From NCBI RefSeq assembly GCF_902506425.1, contig NZ_LR732469.1, positions 2,031,285 to 2,095,284 of the forward strand: DNA of 64,000 nucleotides, in the 5' to 3' direction. Below are positions 29,001-36,992 of this stretch, piece after piece; position 1 is the first letter of the stretch; each line of letters opens with the position of its first letter. The DNA is from Novosphingobium sp. 9U (GTDB taxonomy: Bacteria > Pseudomonadota > Alphaproteobacteria > Sphingomonadales > Sphingomonadaceae). The notes beneath the pieces are model-generated. The model was not told the origin of the DNA and searched no databases. It was given only the letters and a program-made list of their open reading frames with translations. The translations under genes were made by a program, and so were the position numbers.

Positions 29001-30410
29001 GGTCATGACCGTCGGCTTCACGAGGTGGAAGGCCAGAATCGTCTCGTAGACCTCACCCCAGAACGGGCGGCGATCACCGCCTTGCGTGCGCTCGTTGGCA
29101 ACAGAGGAGCAGAACAAGTGCGGCGCGGCGTAGGCGAAGATCAGCCCGGCGCTCGCCTGGATGATGTTCTGGCCGAAGATCAGGTAGGCGAGCGGGCTGG
29201 TCAGGAAGACGATGCGCGGCAGCGGATACTGGAAGTGCAGCATCGCGTTCAGGTAACAAAGCCGCTGCTGCCAGGTCAGGCCCTTGCCCTTCAGCGGATT
29301 GTCGATGCGCATGATCTGCGTCATTCCGCGCGCCCAGCGGATGCGCTGGCCGACGTGGAGCACCAGGCGCTCTGTCGCGAGCCCGGCGGACAAGCGCGCG
29401 CTGATATAGGCGGTGTTCCAGCCCATGCGCTGCAGCTTCAAGGCGGTGTGCGCGTCCTCAGTCACCGTCTCGCCGGCGAAGCCGTTGGTCATCGCCAGCG
29501 CATCGCGGCGGATGATTGCGCACGAACCGCAGAAGAAGGTGGCGTTCCAAAGATCGTTGCCGCCCTGGACGGCGCCGTAGAACAAGTCGCCCTCGCCCGG
29601 CATCTCGCCCATGGTGCTGGCGAGGTTCCGCTGCACCGGATCGGGCGAATACATATGGTGCGGCGTCTGCACCAAGGCGAGCTTCTGGTCCTTCTGAAAC
29701 CAGGCGATGGTCAGCTGAAGGAAGGCGCGGGTCGGCACGTGGTCGCAGTCGAAGATGGCGATCAGCTCGCCCTCGGTCTTCTTCATCGCCGCGTTGAGGT
29801 TGCCCGCCTTGGCGTGCAGGTTGTTGTCGCGGGTAATGTAGCCGCAGCCCGCTTCCTTGGCGAAGGCGCGGAACTCCGGCCGCTTGCCGTCGTCCAGGAT
29901 GAAGACCTGGTACTTGTCGGCAGGATAGTCGAGATCCATTGCCGCGAAGACCGTGTTGCGCACGATCTCCAGGCTCTCGTTGTAAGTCGGAATATAGATA
30001 TCGACCGTGGGCCAGGTGTCCGGATCGCCCACGGGCTCGATCACCGGGCGGTTCAGCGGCCAGCTGGTCTGGAGAAAGCCCAGGATCAGGATGACCCAGG
30101 CATAAAGCTCCGCCAGGTACAGGCCGGTGCCGAACGCGAACTCGGGCAAGGTACCAAACGACAGCGTCTGGGTGGTGCGCCAGAAGATGTACCGGGTGGA
30201 GACCAGTACCGCGAGCAGGCCCAGCGCCATCGAGCCCTTCCGGCCCTTCCAGCGCTTGAGCACGGCAGCGCCGGCCATGACCATCAGCGCGAACATCCAC
30301 TGCTCGAAGTTGCCGAGCGGCACGCTGATGACCAGCACCGCGATCAGGGCGATCGGCAGCACTGTCAGCGAGCGGGCGGTGAGCCAGGAGGGGCGCCGAA
30401 GAAGCTTCAT
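26022..30410 (-). CDS. bcsAB: Fused cellulose synthase BcsA-BcsB
   Basis: One uninterrupted frame of 1462 aa joins the catalytic and periplasmic subunits of cellulose synthase. BcsA half (about 1-715): TM helices, GT2 domain with ILDDGKRPEF, IFDCDHVPT, TEDAHTALKLQRMGW and QRIRWARG, more TMs, then a C-terminal PilZ domain with the RQDIR arginines and DISMGG for c-di-GMP. Around 720-750 a hydrophobic segment (AAAIAAALLVGLVGLG) leads into BcsB (to 1462), with repeated jelly-roll/flavodoxin-like domains and a C-terminal TM anchor (FLMGLFTVLLAAILASP). It uses UDP-glucose. The ATG at 30410 overlaps the bcsQ stop (ATGA). Fused AcsAB is known in Komagataeibacter; most bacteria keep the genes apart. 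Confidence 0.96.
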   Translation of the reverse strand: MKLLRRPSWLTARSLTVLPIALIAVLVISVPLGNFEQWMFALMVMAGAAVLKRWKGRKGSMALGLLAVLVSTRYIFWRTTQTLSFGTLPEFAFGTGLYLAELYAWVILILGFLQTSWPLNRPVIEPVGDPDTWPTVDIYIPTYNESLEIVRNTVFAAMDLDYPADKYQVFILDDGKRPEFRAFAKEAGCGYITRDNNLHAKAGNLNAAMKKTEGELIAIFDCDHVPTRAFLQLTIAWFQKDQKLALVQTPHHMYSPDPVQRNLASTMGEMPGEGDLFYGAVQGGNDLWNATFFCGSCAIIRRDALAMTNGFAGETVTEDAHTALKLQRMGWNTAYISARLSAGLATERLVLHVGQRIRWARGMTQIMRIDNPLKGKGLTWQQRLCYLNAMLHFQYPLPRIVFLTSPLAYLIFGQNIIQASAGLIFAYAAPHLFCSSVANERTQGGDRRPFWGEVYETILAFHLVKPTVMTWFQPRKGKFNVTDKGDLLDRTYFDWAVVRPHLICIGLMAFGIGLAVVKRVFFPHLFNIQTDTLVLNVAWATFSLIILIAAVSVARETRQTRQDIRIPVRLPVTAHLASGHVVPAHTIDISMGGAALELPKELPVRERDVVHLTMAMGDETLAIPVETVRTAGEDSFVRFLKLDVMAGRHLVRAVMGRADAWQPVGQHATVSGISSIKDIIVVDLVTLKRMLRLNRAELKKIRKYEGPKPGKGDDKAGALSKAAAIAAALLVGLVGLGSASQLLAATVLDAPPAAGADVVRRLSLKDLRIKQPVRLQGTHGEIGIPFGLRQDRVVTSASITIQTAWSPAMLDDLSQLVVILNGEVVQTIPLTRANAGGMTFTVPINPALFLPGDNQLNLRLIGHYARDCEDPFHSSLWANVSNTRTWMDLRLQRLPFKPDLARLPGPFFEKGDNKPLNLPFVFAGQPHGRELEAAASVASWMGSLSSYRGFAFPPRYNGSLPTGNAIVFLTQGAQIPGLDLNPDGPSAAVVQNPRDPLGMLLVIMGRDPRELSLAAAAVSTGRGVFGGARMNFDGVRIPTYPAYGAPRWIPTDHAVKLGDIMQPYELQGLGLPPGPLTARFRVAPDLFFWPRQGGKLNLGYRYPVAQWLDKRASRLDVSLNGQYLKTLPIAGSWWRDWFSGSAARSSDSDAGVVLPRYNLFGSNELTFDYNLIIADKKKCTGTLPDNVRVSLDPNSTIDLTSAYHGITMPDLATFAGAGFPFTVRPDLSETTVLMAKDPSPASVSAFLMLMGRFGDATGVPATGVTVSSEIVPAELADRDVLVIGSSAMAGASTLFENAPLTYNDGVLHVAERSPLQYVEALFGGMKSDNPSDAEPVVYGSRDFSGIVSFRSPFASKRTVVALLADNGANLPMLVDGMADEKINASIQGDLSVTSGEGMTSFAVGQTYWVGTLPLWMKAAYWFSQRPFLMGLFTVLLAAILASPAYFYFRNHAARRLGEKDLH

Positions 30411-31216
30411 GCCGCGCGGCTCGCACCAGGCTTGCCGATCGGAGCCGCGTCGGCAGCGGCAGCATCCTGCTCGGCCGTAGTAGCAGCGAGCCGCTCTTCG
30501 GCCAGGATCTTGCCGACCGCCTCGGCCGTCACGCGCGCATCGGCCAACGCGGCGCTGGCAGGTGCATAGCGCGACAGCAGCTGGAGCATGGCGAGCGCTT
30601 CGGGCACGGCCTGGTCGTTGCGGATCTTGCCGATCAGCCTCTCGCCCAACACCTCGCGCGCGAAGGCGGCGACATGGCGGGCGAGCTTGCGGGTCTCGTC
30701 CAGCTTGCCGATGACGTAGGTGTTGCGCAGCGCGCCCCAATCGCCTGCCTCGTCCAGCAGCTGCGGCAGCAATGCCAGGCAGTCGGGAGAGGCGGTCAGC
30801 GGGCACACGTGGACGGAGGCGTGTGCCATCAGCCGCCGCGCCAGCATGCGCTCGCCGGCCGGCACGTCGATCACCAGCGTGCGGTTGCTCGCCGGGCTGA
30901 GGAAGCCGGCGTCTTCCAGCCGTGGCAGGAAGTCGGCATCGTTCAGTGCGCGGGGCTCGCAGGTGAGGCTGATCCCGTTCACCAGCACCGACGCCTCGGC
31001 GAGCGAACCCATGGAAGGCAGGCGCTGCGCCGGTGGCAGTCCGAAGTGCAGCGGCGTCAGGTCGCTGGTGGACGTCGTCATCAGCGCGACATCGCCGCCG
31101 CCGACGCCAGCGACCCCGTCGGTGCCCTCCAGCTGCGACAGCCCCATGGCCAGGTGCGCGGCCAGGAACGTCGCGCCGACGCCGCCCTTGGGCGAATGAC
31201 ACAGCACCAGCGCCAT
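30407..31216 (-). CDS. bcsQ: Cellulose biosynthesis ParA/MinD-like protein BcsQ
   Basis: A 269-aa SIMIBI-class ATPase-like protein that localises or stimulates cellulose secretion at the inner membrane. The deviant Walker A is HSPKGGVGATFLAAHLA (residues about 7-23): the usual KGGVGKT has Ala in place of the second Lys. A DVPAGE block follows near residue 116. BcsQ proteins often depart from the MinD consensus here, so nucleotide use is uncertain. The start at 31216 shares one base with the stop of the upstream gene. The frame is open further upstream, where the sequence is arginine-rich shadow. Confidence 0.88.
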   Translation of the reverse strand: MALVLCHSPKGGVGATFLAAHLAMGLSQLEGTDGVAGVGGGDVALMTTSTSDLTPLHFGLPPAQRLPSMGSLAEASVLVNGISLTCEPRALNDADFLPRLEDAGFLSPASNRTLVIDVPAGERMLARRLMAHASVHVCPLTASPDCLALLPQLLDEAGDWGALRNTYVIGKLDETRKLARHVAAFAREVLGERLIGKIRNDQAVPEALAMLQLLSRYAPASAALADARVTAEAVGKILAEERLAATTAEQDAAAADAAPIGKPGASRAA

Positions 31217-31599
31217 CAGAGCTCTCCGCGCTCGTCGAGGTCGGACAGGCGGCGCAGCATCGCGCGCACGTCCTGACCCTGGCGCACTTGCTGCGGGGCG
31301 GATGCGCCCGCTTCGTAGCGATTGAACAGGTCGGCCAGCGATTCGCCCACAGCCAGGCTGCCCCCGCGGTCGCCCGACCCCGCCGGACGCGCCGCAGCGA
31401 TCCCGGGTGCGCTGACCGGCTCGGCCGGACGCGGGTCCACCGCCTCGGCGACGGTTTCCTGCTGGAACACACGAGGATCCTTCAGCAGCGCCTCGAACAG
31501 CGGCCAAAGCTCCAGATCGCTGAACCTGTCAGCGAATTCTCTATAGGCGAAGTCACCGCGCCCCAGGCGGTCGAGCAAATTGCGGGCATCGGCTCGCAT
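31216..31599 (-). CDS. BcsR/BcsP-like first gene of the cellulose operon
   Basis: A 127-aa protein. Its N-terminal 50 residues (DFAYREFADRFSDLELWPLF, then EALLKDP) follow the short BcsR pattern of DY.D.S...L..WPLL. The middle is Pro/Ala-rich, and the end has SLADLFNRYE and DVRAMLRRLSDL, reminiscent of the LF-R motifs of BcsO/BcsP-type accessory proteins. In enterobacteria BcsR binds BcsQ and helps assemble the synthase. Position directly before bcsQ agrees. A strong GGAGG ribosome binding site precedes the ATG. The exact family name is uncertain. Confidence 0.7.
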   Translation of the reverse strand: MRADARNLLDRLGRGDFAYREFADRFSDLELWPLFEALLKDPRVFQQETVAEAVDPRPAEPVSAPGIAAARPAGSGDRGGSLAVGESLADLFNRYEAGASAPQQVRQGQDVRAMLRRLSDLDERGEL

Positions 31600-31637
31600 G
31601 ATAGAACCTCCGTAATTCCCCGTATGTCTTGCAGGTA

Positions 31638-31645
31638 ATGGTTAA
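31638..31645 (-). promoter_or_regulatory. CtrA-like half-site upstream of the bcs operon
   Basis: On the minus strand TTAACCAT lies 38 bases before the first bcs start codon, within the 274-base gap that follows the cyclase gene. This octamer resembles CtrA binding half-sites in alphaproteobacteria. An 8-base match alone is weak evidence. The rest of 31600-31873 shows no gene; it should contain the operon promoter. Confidence 0.3.
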
Positions 31646-31873
31646 GATCCGGTTCCCGACAGAGCCTAACGCCAGGGTCGGGTGAACTCCGGGACGTGCG
31701 CGAAGCGCGCTACGCTTTGGCTTGGAACCGCTAATCGCCGCGGTTCGCCGAGCTCATGACGGCAGGCCCGGCGCGACGTTGGTTAATCCATTCGGCCGGA
31801 TTGAAGCTAAAGGGGGACGGCCGCGTGGATCGAGGCGCGCAGTATCCTGCCGGTGACCGAGATGGCCCGGGCG

Positions 31874-33646
31874 TCAAGCCGCGACGCGAACTCCGTCACG
31901 CCCGGCACGCTTGACCTCGTAGAGGGCGTTGTCCGCGGCATCGAACAAGTGGCTCCGCGTCATGCCGGGCTGCAGTTGCGCCACCCCGCAACTGATCGAA
32001 GCACGGGCCTTGATGGCGCCTTCGTTTACCATGGGCACCCCGCGCAAGGCGGCAGCGATCCGCTCGCACGCGATACGGGCGGTGTCGACATCGCACCCGA
32101 ACAGGATCGCGAACTCGTCGCCGCCCAGCCGGCCTACAAAGTCGGTTGTGCGCGTCCCGGCCTGCAACCGCTCGGCCACGGCTTCCAGCACCCGATCGCC
32201 GACAGCATGACCGAAGGTGTCGTTGATCGTCTTGAATCGATCGACGTCGATCAGGGCGAGCGTCAGCGGGCCGTGTCCATGCTCGATCGCGGTGGTGATG
32301 CGATGGCGGAAGCCCTTGCGATTGAGCACGCCGGTCAAGTCGTCGGTCTCGGCCATGATGGAGATCGCCACCTCGCGCGATTTGCGGATCGAGATGTCAC
32401 GCAAGGTGATGACCATGCCGCTGCGGCGGTCGCCTTGGCTGACGATGCCGACCGATGCCTCCAGGGTGCGTTCGGGCATCCGGTCTGGGCTGAAATCGCA
32501 GGTGATCGCGTCATGTGTACCATGCGCGGCCGCGTCGGCGAACTGCAGCAAGGCCTGGCTCGTCAGCGATGCGACTTCATCTAGCGTGGAGCCGACGAAT
32601 GCCTCGGGCTCGACACCGGTGAACTCCTTCAAGCGACCATCGGCCCAGCGGCAGGTCCCCGTCTCGTCGAAGCTGAGGATGCCCTCGGGCGCATTCGCAA
32701 GGATCTGCTGCAGCGCCTTGCGATGCTCGGCAAGCTCGGCAAGCGCATCCGCACGGGAGGCGACCGTCGCGGCCACCGGCAGCGCGGTGCACAAGATGAC
32801 AGCGATGTAGATCTGGAAGTACAAGGACTGGAACACGGGTCCGTCCGTGATCAGCGCGATCGGGCCGACGCCGAAATACGTTGCGATCGCTCCTGCCCAA
32901 GCGACGATTGCCACGCCGGCGAACGTCCCCAGCCGGCCCAGCCGAAAAGCAACCAGCAGCAGTGAGGAGAGCGGCAGGAACAACAGGGGGTAACGCGTCT
33001 GGCTGAACACCGCGATCGTCAGCAGCGCGTGCGCGGCCATCAAGGCCATGGTCTCGGCGCGCTCGAGCCCGGTCTTCGCCCCAAAGCAGCGGCGATAGCT
33101 GCCGTCCAGAAGCGCCAGCATCACCGGCGTGCCGATCAGCAGTCCAATGGCATTGCTGGCGAACCAGCGCAAAAACGAGTCTTCGAACGGCACGCCATAG
33201 GCCAGCAACGAGACAAGCGAGCCCGCTATTGCTCCCATTCCGGGTGCGAGCAGGCCGGCGTATAAAAGGAATTCGCCGCTGGCCTTGGTGTCGCTCAGGA
33301 AGTCACGCCGGCCGGCAAACTTGCGTTCAATCAGGTAAGCCGCGAACAAGGCCTGCGCCATGTTGATGGCGCCGTAGAAAACAATGCCGACAGAAGCGCC
33401 TCTGCCGATCATGTTGGCCAGCAGATTGCCAATCCAGCCGCACAGCAGGACAGTGGGCCACATCGATCGCGGCGACTTGAGCAACAGCGCCAGGATCAGC
33501 GCATCGGCCGGCCAGACGGTGGCATGGTCATGACCACTGCTCGTCATCTCGATGGTGACGGTCGCCAGCACGCAGTACCCTACACCTGCTGCCAGACCGG
33601 CGCGGATGCCTGCTTCACTCGTCCTTGCGTCTACCATTCCGCTCAT
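31874..33646 (-). CDS. Membrane diguanylate cyclase, MASE1-PAS-GGDEF
   Basis: A 590-aa protein. Residues about 10-300 hold eight or more hydrophobic helices of the MASE1 sensor type (VWPADALILALLL, GWIGNLLANM). A PAS domain follows (about 315-430: LANAPEGILSFDETGTC), then a GGDEF domain (about 435-590). The active site reads RLGGDEFAIL with all signature residues, preceded by RTTD at the correct distance for the RxxD inhibitory site. It should make c-di-GMP from GTP under product feedback. It lies immediately upstream of, and on the same strand as, the bcs operon whose BcsA half has a PilZ domain, so it probably signals to cellulose synthesis. The ligand of MASE1 is unknown. Confidence 0.94.
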   Translation of the reverse strand: MSGMVDARTSEAGIRAGLAAGVGYCVLATVTIEMTSSGHDHATVWPADALILALLLKSPRSMWPTVLLCGWIGNLLANMIGRGASVGIVFYGAINMAQALFAAYLIERKFAGRRDFLSDTKASGEFLLYAGLLAPGMGAIAGSLVSLLAYGVPFEDSFLRWFASNAIGLLIGTPVMLALLDGSYRRCFGAKTGLERAETMALMAAHALLTIAVFSQTRYPLLFLPLSSLLLVAFRLGRLGTFAGVAIVAWAGAIATYFGVGPIALITDGPVFQSLYFQIYIAVILCTALPVAATVASRADALAELAEHRKALQQILANAPEGILSFDETGTCRWADGRLKEFTGVEPEAFVGSTLDEVASLTSQALLQFADAAAHGTHDAITCDFSPDRMPERTLEASVGIVSQGDRRSGMVITLRDISIRKSREVAISIMAETDDLTGVLNRKGFRHRITTAIEHGHGPLTLALIDVDRFKTINDTFGHAVGDRVLEAVAERLQAGTRTTDFVGRLGGDEFAILFGCDVDTARIACERIAAALRGVPMVNEGAIKARASISCGVAQLQPGMTRSHLFDAADNALYEVKRAGRDGVRVAA

Positions 33647-33734
33647 CGCGCTGGTGTTGGCACCGAGTGCTTAATTTTCCGCTTACCTTGTTAACATTCG
33701 TTGCTGGTCCGAAGGGCAATCACGCGGCGGCCAC

Positions 33735-33768
33735 AAAGAAAAAGGGCCCGCGGTCACCCGCGAGCCCT
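33735..33768 (-). terminator. Intrinsic terminator after rpsI
   Basis: On the minus strand GGGCTCGCGG-gtga-CCGCGGGCCC is followed by TTTTTCTTT. It starts about 27 bases beyond the rpsI stop. Confidence 0.9.
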
Positions 33769-33794
33769 CTTCGTAACGGTAGTTCTGGCGAAGC

Positions 33795-34322
33795 TTAGCG
33801 CTTCGAGAACTGGAAGCTGCGGCGTGCCTTGGCGCGGCCGTACTTCTTACGCTCGACGACGCGCGGGTCGCGGGTGAGGAAGCCGGCGGCCTTCACCGTG
33901 CTGCGCAGGGTCGGCTCGAACTTGCTGAGTGCCTGGGCGATGCCGTGCTTCACGGCGCCGGCCTGGCCCGACAGACCACCACCCTTGACGGTGGCGACGA
34001 TGTCGTACTGGTCGACGCGATCGGTGATCTGGAAGGTCTGGGCGATCACCAGACGCAGAGTCGGACGCGCGAAGTACACGGCCTGGTCACGGCCGTTGAC
34101 GGTGATCTTGCCGCTGCCGGGCTTCAGCCACACGCGAGCGACGGCATCCTTGCGGCGGCCGGTGGCGTAGGCACGGCCCTGCGCGTCGATCTCCTGCGGG
34201 CGGATCGGAGCGGCCGGGCCGGTGCGAACCTTGGGCGCTTCGGCTTCGGTGCCCTCAGGCACGGCGCCGGAGGTGAGGTCCGCGAGGTCGGACAAGCTCT
34301 GGACGGTATCGGTGTCGGACAT
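33795..34322 (-). CDS. rpsI: 30S ribosomal protein S9
   Basis: A 175-aa protein, longer than E. coli S9 because of an acidic N-terminal extension of about 45 residues, common in alphaproteobacteria. The S9 core begins at [19 protein letters not shown] and ends [18 protein letters not shown], the C-terminal tail that reaches the P-site tRNA. The ATG shares one base with the rplM stop (TAATG), the conserved rplM-rpsI pair. A terminator follows. Confidence 0.97.
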   Translation of the reverse strand: MSDTDTVQSLSDLADLTSGAVPEGTEAEAPKVRTGPAAPIRPQEIDAQGRAYATGRRKDAVARVWLKPGSGKITVNGRDQAVYFARPTLRLVIAQTFQITDRVDQYDIVATVKGGGLSGQAGAVKHGIAQALSKFEPTLRSTVKAAGFLTRDPRVVERKKYGRAKARRSFQFSKR

Positions 34323-34801
34323 TACGCGCCCACCTTGTTCTTGCGGTTCATGGAAGCGACGTCGAGCGGCTGCGGCTGGGTGCCGGCATGCGGGTGCTCG
34401 GAGCCGCCATAGACGTGCAGCGCGCGCATCTGGTCACGGCCGAGCGGACCACGCGGGATCATGCGCTCAACAGCCTTTTCCAGCACGCGTTCGGGGAAGC
34501 GACCGGCCAGGACCTTGTCCGCGGTGACTTCCTTGATGCCGCCGGCATAACCGGTGTGCTTGTAGTAGGTCTGCTGCTTCAGCTTGTTGCCGGTGAAGCG
34601 GACCTTCTCGGCGTTGATCACGACCACGTGATCGCCGCAATCGACGTGCGGAGTGTAGCTCGGCTTGGTCTTGCCGCGCAGCAGGTCGGCGATGATGACG
34701 GCCAGACGGCCAACCACCAGGCCTTCGGCATCGATCAGATGCCAGTTCTTCTCCACCTCGGCCGGCTTGATCGACCGGGTGACCTTCGTGAGCGCCTTCA
34801 T
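34322..34801 (-). CDS. rplM: 50S ribosomal protein L13
   Basis: A 159-aa protein with the L13 blocks [41 protein letters not shown]-type ([11 protein letters not shown]), YKHTGYAGG and [18 protein letters not shown]. It is the first gene of the rplM-rpsI operon. Upstream on the minus strand a TTGACT hexamer (34890-34895) could be a -35 box, but no good -10 follows at 16-18 bases. Nothing else is seen in the 174-base gap to the hydroxylase gene. Confidence 0.98.
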   Translation of the reverse strand: MKALTKVTRSIKPAEVEKNWHLIDAEGLVVGRLAVIIADLLRGKTKPSYTPHVDCGDHVVVINAEKVRFTGNKLKQQTYYKHTGYAGGIKEVTADKVLAGRFPERVLEKAVERMIPRGPLGRDQMRALHVYGGSEHPHAGTQPQPLDVASMNRKNKVGA

Positions 34802-34975
34802 GGCTGGTCTATCCCTATGAACTGTGTCTGCGCGAATCCGGGAGCCGGGCCGCGCGAGAAGGCGGCCGTTTGGTTCGGATCAGCTTCCAAGTCAAGCAAA
34901 GCGCGGGTTTACAGAGAGGTAAAATAATACCATTGACGCTAACGCCTGATCCACTGCCGCCGGTGCGTCGCCGGA

Positions 34976-35761
34976 TCAAGCCTCTGCCGGAGCCGGCCCC
35001 TTGTTGTGGCTCGCCTTCTCGATCGCCTTGGTGATGTCCTTGACGAAGCGGGAATGGCGCACGCCGAACAGGAACAGGTTCTGGATCAGGTTACCGACAA
35101 AGCGGCACGGCCGCTTGATCTGGATGAGGAGGACATAGCGGTCCTCGTCCGTCTCGTTCCACACTTCGTGGTTGAACATGTCGTCGAACAGGAACGATTC
35201 GCCCGCCGTCCAGGTCAGCACCTCCAGCTTGTCCGGCCCTTCCAGGTGCATGCGGCACTTGTCGCGCTCGGCCGGCGCCTTGAGCGCGAGGTGATAAGTC
35301 AGCATGCCCTTGGTCATGCCCCAGTGCCGGGCGATATGGCCGCCGGCCTCCAGGACCGAGAAGTTGGCGGTGACGAGGCCGGGCACCTTCTCGATCGCGG
35401 CGGAGGTGAACGGCGCACGGGCCGCGTTCGCCTTCAAGCGGTAGCCATAGCCCTTGAGGAAGAACGCGCGCCAGCGCCGGTCGGCGGCGATGCGGCCGTG
35501 GTCGAACGAGAGGTCGCCCAGCGAGGGAATGTCCTCGGCGCGGATCCGCACGGCCTCGTCGCGGATCGTCTCCCAGTTCTTCTCCAGCTTGGCGATCCAG
35601 GGGAAGAACGACTTGTCGTGGACCGCGGCGTCCGGAATGCGCGAATTGCGCATGATCACGGCATCGATCTTGGGGCGCAGGTCCTTGCCGATCTGGAACA
35701 GGGATTTGTTGAGGAACGGGACTTTCCAGCCGCGCGAGTTCAGGGTCTGCTGCCAGTTCAC
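34976..35761 (-). CDS. Aspartyl/asparaginyl beta-hydroxylase family (LpxO-like) dioxygenase
   Basis: A 261-aa non-heme Fe(II)/2-oxoglutarate dioxygenase. Iron-binding histidines are in HIARHWGMTKG (His146) and DDMFNHEVWNETD (His198), and the 2-oxoglutarate-binding arginine is probably in DEDRYVLLIQIKRP. A conserved YHLAL joins them. A hydrophobic C-terminal stretch (RFVGNLIQNLFLFGV) suggests membrane contact, as in LpxO, which 2-hydroxylates lipid A myristate. Sphingomonads lack lipid A but have 2-hydroxymyristate in their glycosphingolipids, so a lipid substrate is plausible but unproven. GTG start with a clear CGGAGG site. Confidence 0.85.
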   Translation of the reverse strand: MNWQQTLNSRGWKVPFLNKSLFQIGKDLRPKIDAVIMRNSRIPDAAVHDKSFFPWIAKLEKNWETIRDEAVRIRAEDIPSLGDLSFDHGRIAADRRWRAFFLKGYGYRLKANAARAPFTSAAIEKVPGLVTANFSVLEAGGHIARHWGMTKGMLTYHLALKAPAERDKCRMHLEGPDKLEVLTWTAGESFLFDDMFNHEVWNETDEDRYVLLIQIKRPCRFVGNLIQNLFLFGVRHSRFVKDITKAIEKASHNKGPAPAEA

Positions 35762-35833
35762 GAGCTGCCTCCGGTTGCGCGGCTTAGCTACAAGGAACCG
35801 CGCCTGCCGCCAAGTGCCAGCCTGGCGCTGCCT

Positions 35834-36898
35834 TCATCGCGGCGTCGTTGCCGCGCGCCGTCCGAGCGCGTGCGCCCCCCACACCGTGGCACACAGCACC
35901 AGTGCGCCGACCAGCTGGTGCGCGACCGCGATCCACAAAGTGACGCCAGACCAGACCGTGAAGATGCCGAGCAGGATCTGCGTGCCGAACGCCGCGTGAA
36001 TGGCAACGGAGACCCGGCGGTGCTTGGCCTTGATCCGTCGCGCCAGCCCGATCAGCACAGCGACGACCGCCCAGGCCCACCAGCGATGAAACCAGTGAAC
36101 GAAATACGGGTCGCTGAACGGCACCAGGTTCGCCTCGACGCCTTCGGGAAAGACGCTACCCTGCATCAAGGGCCAGGCGCCCCAGTCGCCCCAGCCTGCT
36201 CCGGCCACCGCGCCGGCGCGCAAGCCGGCGAGCAGCGCACCGAAGAACAGCTGCACCATGACCATCGCCAGCGCCGCAATGCCGAGGCCGGGCAGACGGG
36301 CGCGAGGCTCGCCACGCTTCAATGCCAGCAAGTCGAGCGCGGTCCACACCAGCCCCGCCAGCGTGGTCAGCGCCACCAGCAAGTGCGCGGCAAGGCGGAA
36401 GTGGCTGACCTTGACGTCGTTGACGATGCCGGACGAGACCATCCACCAGCCCACCGCACCTTGCAGCCCGCCCAGCGCCAGCAGCGCCAGCAGCCGTGGC
36501 TTGTAGCCGCCCGGGATCGTGCCCTTGAGCCAGAACCAGGTGAGCGGTGCTGCAAAGGCAAGGCCGATCACGCGCGCGATCAGGCGGTGCACCCACTCCC
36601 AGAAGTAGATGAACTTGTACGCCGCCAGCGTCATGCCCGCCGGGCCGTTGATCTGCGTATACTGCGGCGTCTGCTGGTAGGCCGCGAACTCGGCCTGCCA
36701 TTGCGCCTGCGTCAGCGGCGGGATGGCGCCGGTGACCGGCTTCCACTCGACGATCGACACGCCCGATTCGGTCAGGCGGGTGATGCCGCCGACCACCACG
36801 ATGGCCAGCACCAGCGCGGCGACAATGAGCAACCAGCGAACCATAGGGAGGATATCGTCGCTGGTGCCGATGATCGGCTTTGCAGGGGGTAGTCTCAT
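35834..36898 (-). CDS. ctaA: Heme A synthase (COX15 type)
   Basis: A 354-aa inner-membrane enzyme that oxidises heme O to heme A for cytochrome c oxidase. Eight TM helices are apparent. Heme-ligand histidines occur in FWEWVHRLIAR, VSHFRLAAHL, VHWFHRWWAW and IAVAHQLVGAL. The conserved EFAAYQQTPQY-type loop follows TM1 (GGITRLTESGVSIVEW). Length matches the alphaproteobacterial class. The start at 36898 is preferred over an upstream in-frame ATG that would add a cysteine-rich leader. It is divergent from the MerC-domain gene. Confidence 0.95.
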   Translation of the reverse strand: MRLPPAKPIIGTSDDILPMVRWLLIVAALVLAIVVVGGITRLTESGVSIVEWKPVTGAIPPLTQAQWQAEFAAYQQTPQYTQINGPAGMTLAAYKFIYFWEWVHRLIARVIGLAFAAPLTWFWLKGTIPGGYKPRLLALLALGGLQGAVGWWMVSSGIVNDVKVSHFRLAAHLLVALTTLAGLVWTALDLLALKRGEPRARLPGLGIAALAMVMVQLFFGALLAGLRAGAVAGAGWGDWGAWPLMQGSVFPEGVEANLVPFSDPYFVHWFHRWWAWAVVAVLIGLARRIKAKHRRVSVAIHAAFGTQILLGIFTVWSGVTLWIAVAHQLVGALVLCATVWGAHALGRRAATTPR

Positions 36899-36992
36899 GA
36901 GGGCCGTCCCTGCGCTTGGGGGCGCCGCAGTGCAAGGGGCTGCAATCTTGCAAAAACATCGCGCCGCGCAGGAACACAATTTCATCCGCCGG

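Noticed and set aside
28410..30569. 719-aa plus-strand frame opposite bcsA
   Set aside because: Antisense to the GT2 and PilZ domains; its His/Arg/Gln-rich composition is the usual reverse image of a GC-rich gene.
30411..31472. Upstream extension of the BcsAB frame (to 1816 aa)
   Set aside because: It would cover bcsQ in another frame with arginine-rich shadow sequence. The ATG at 30410 overlaps the bcsQ stop and begins the known BcsA N-terminus.
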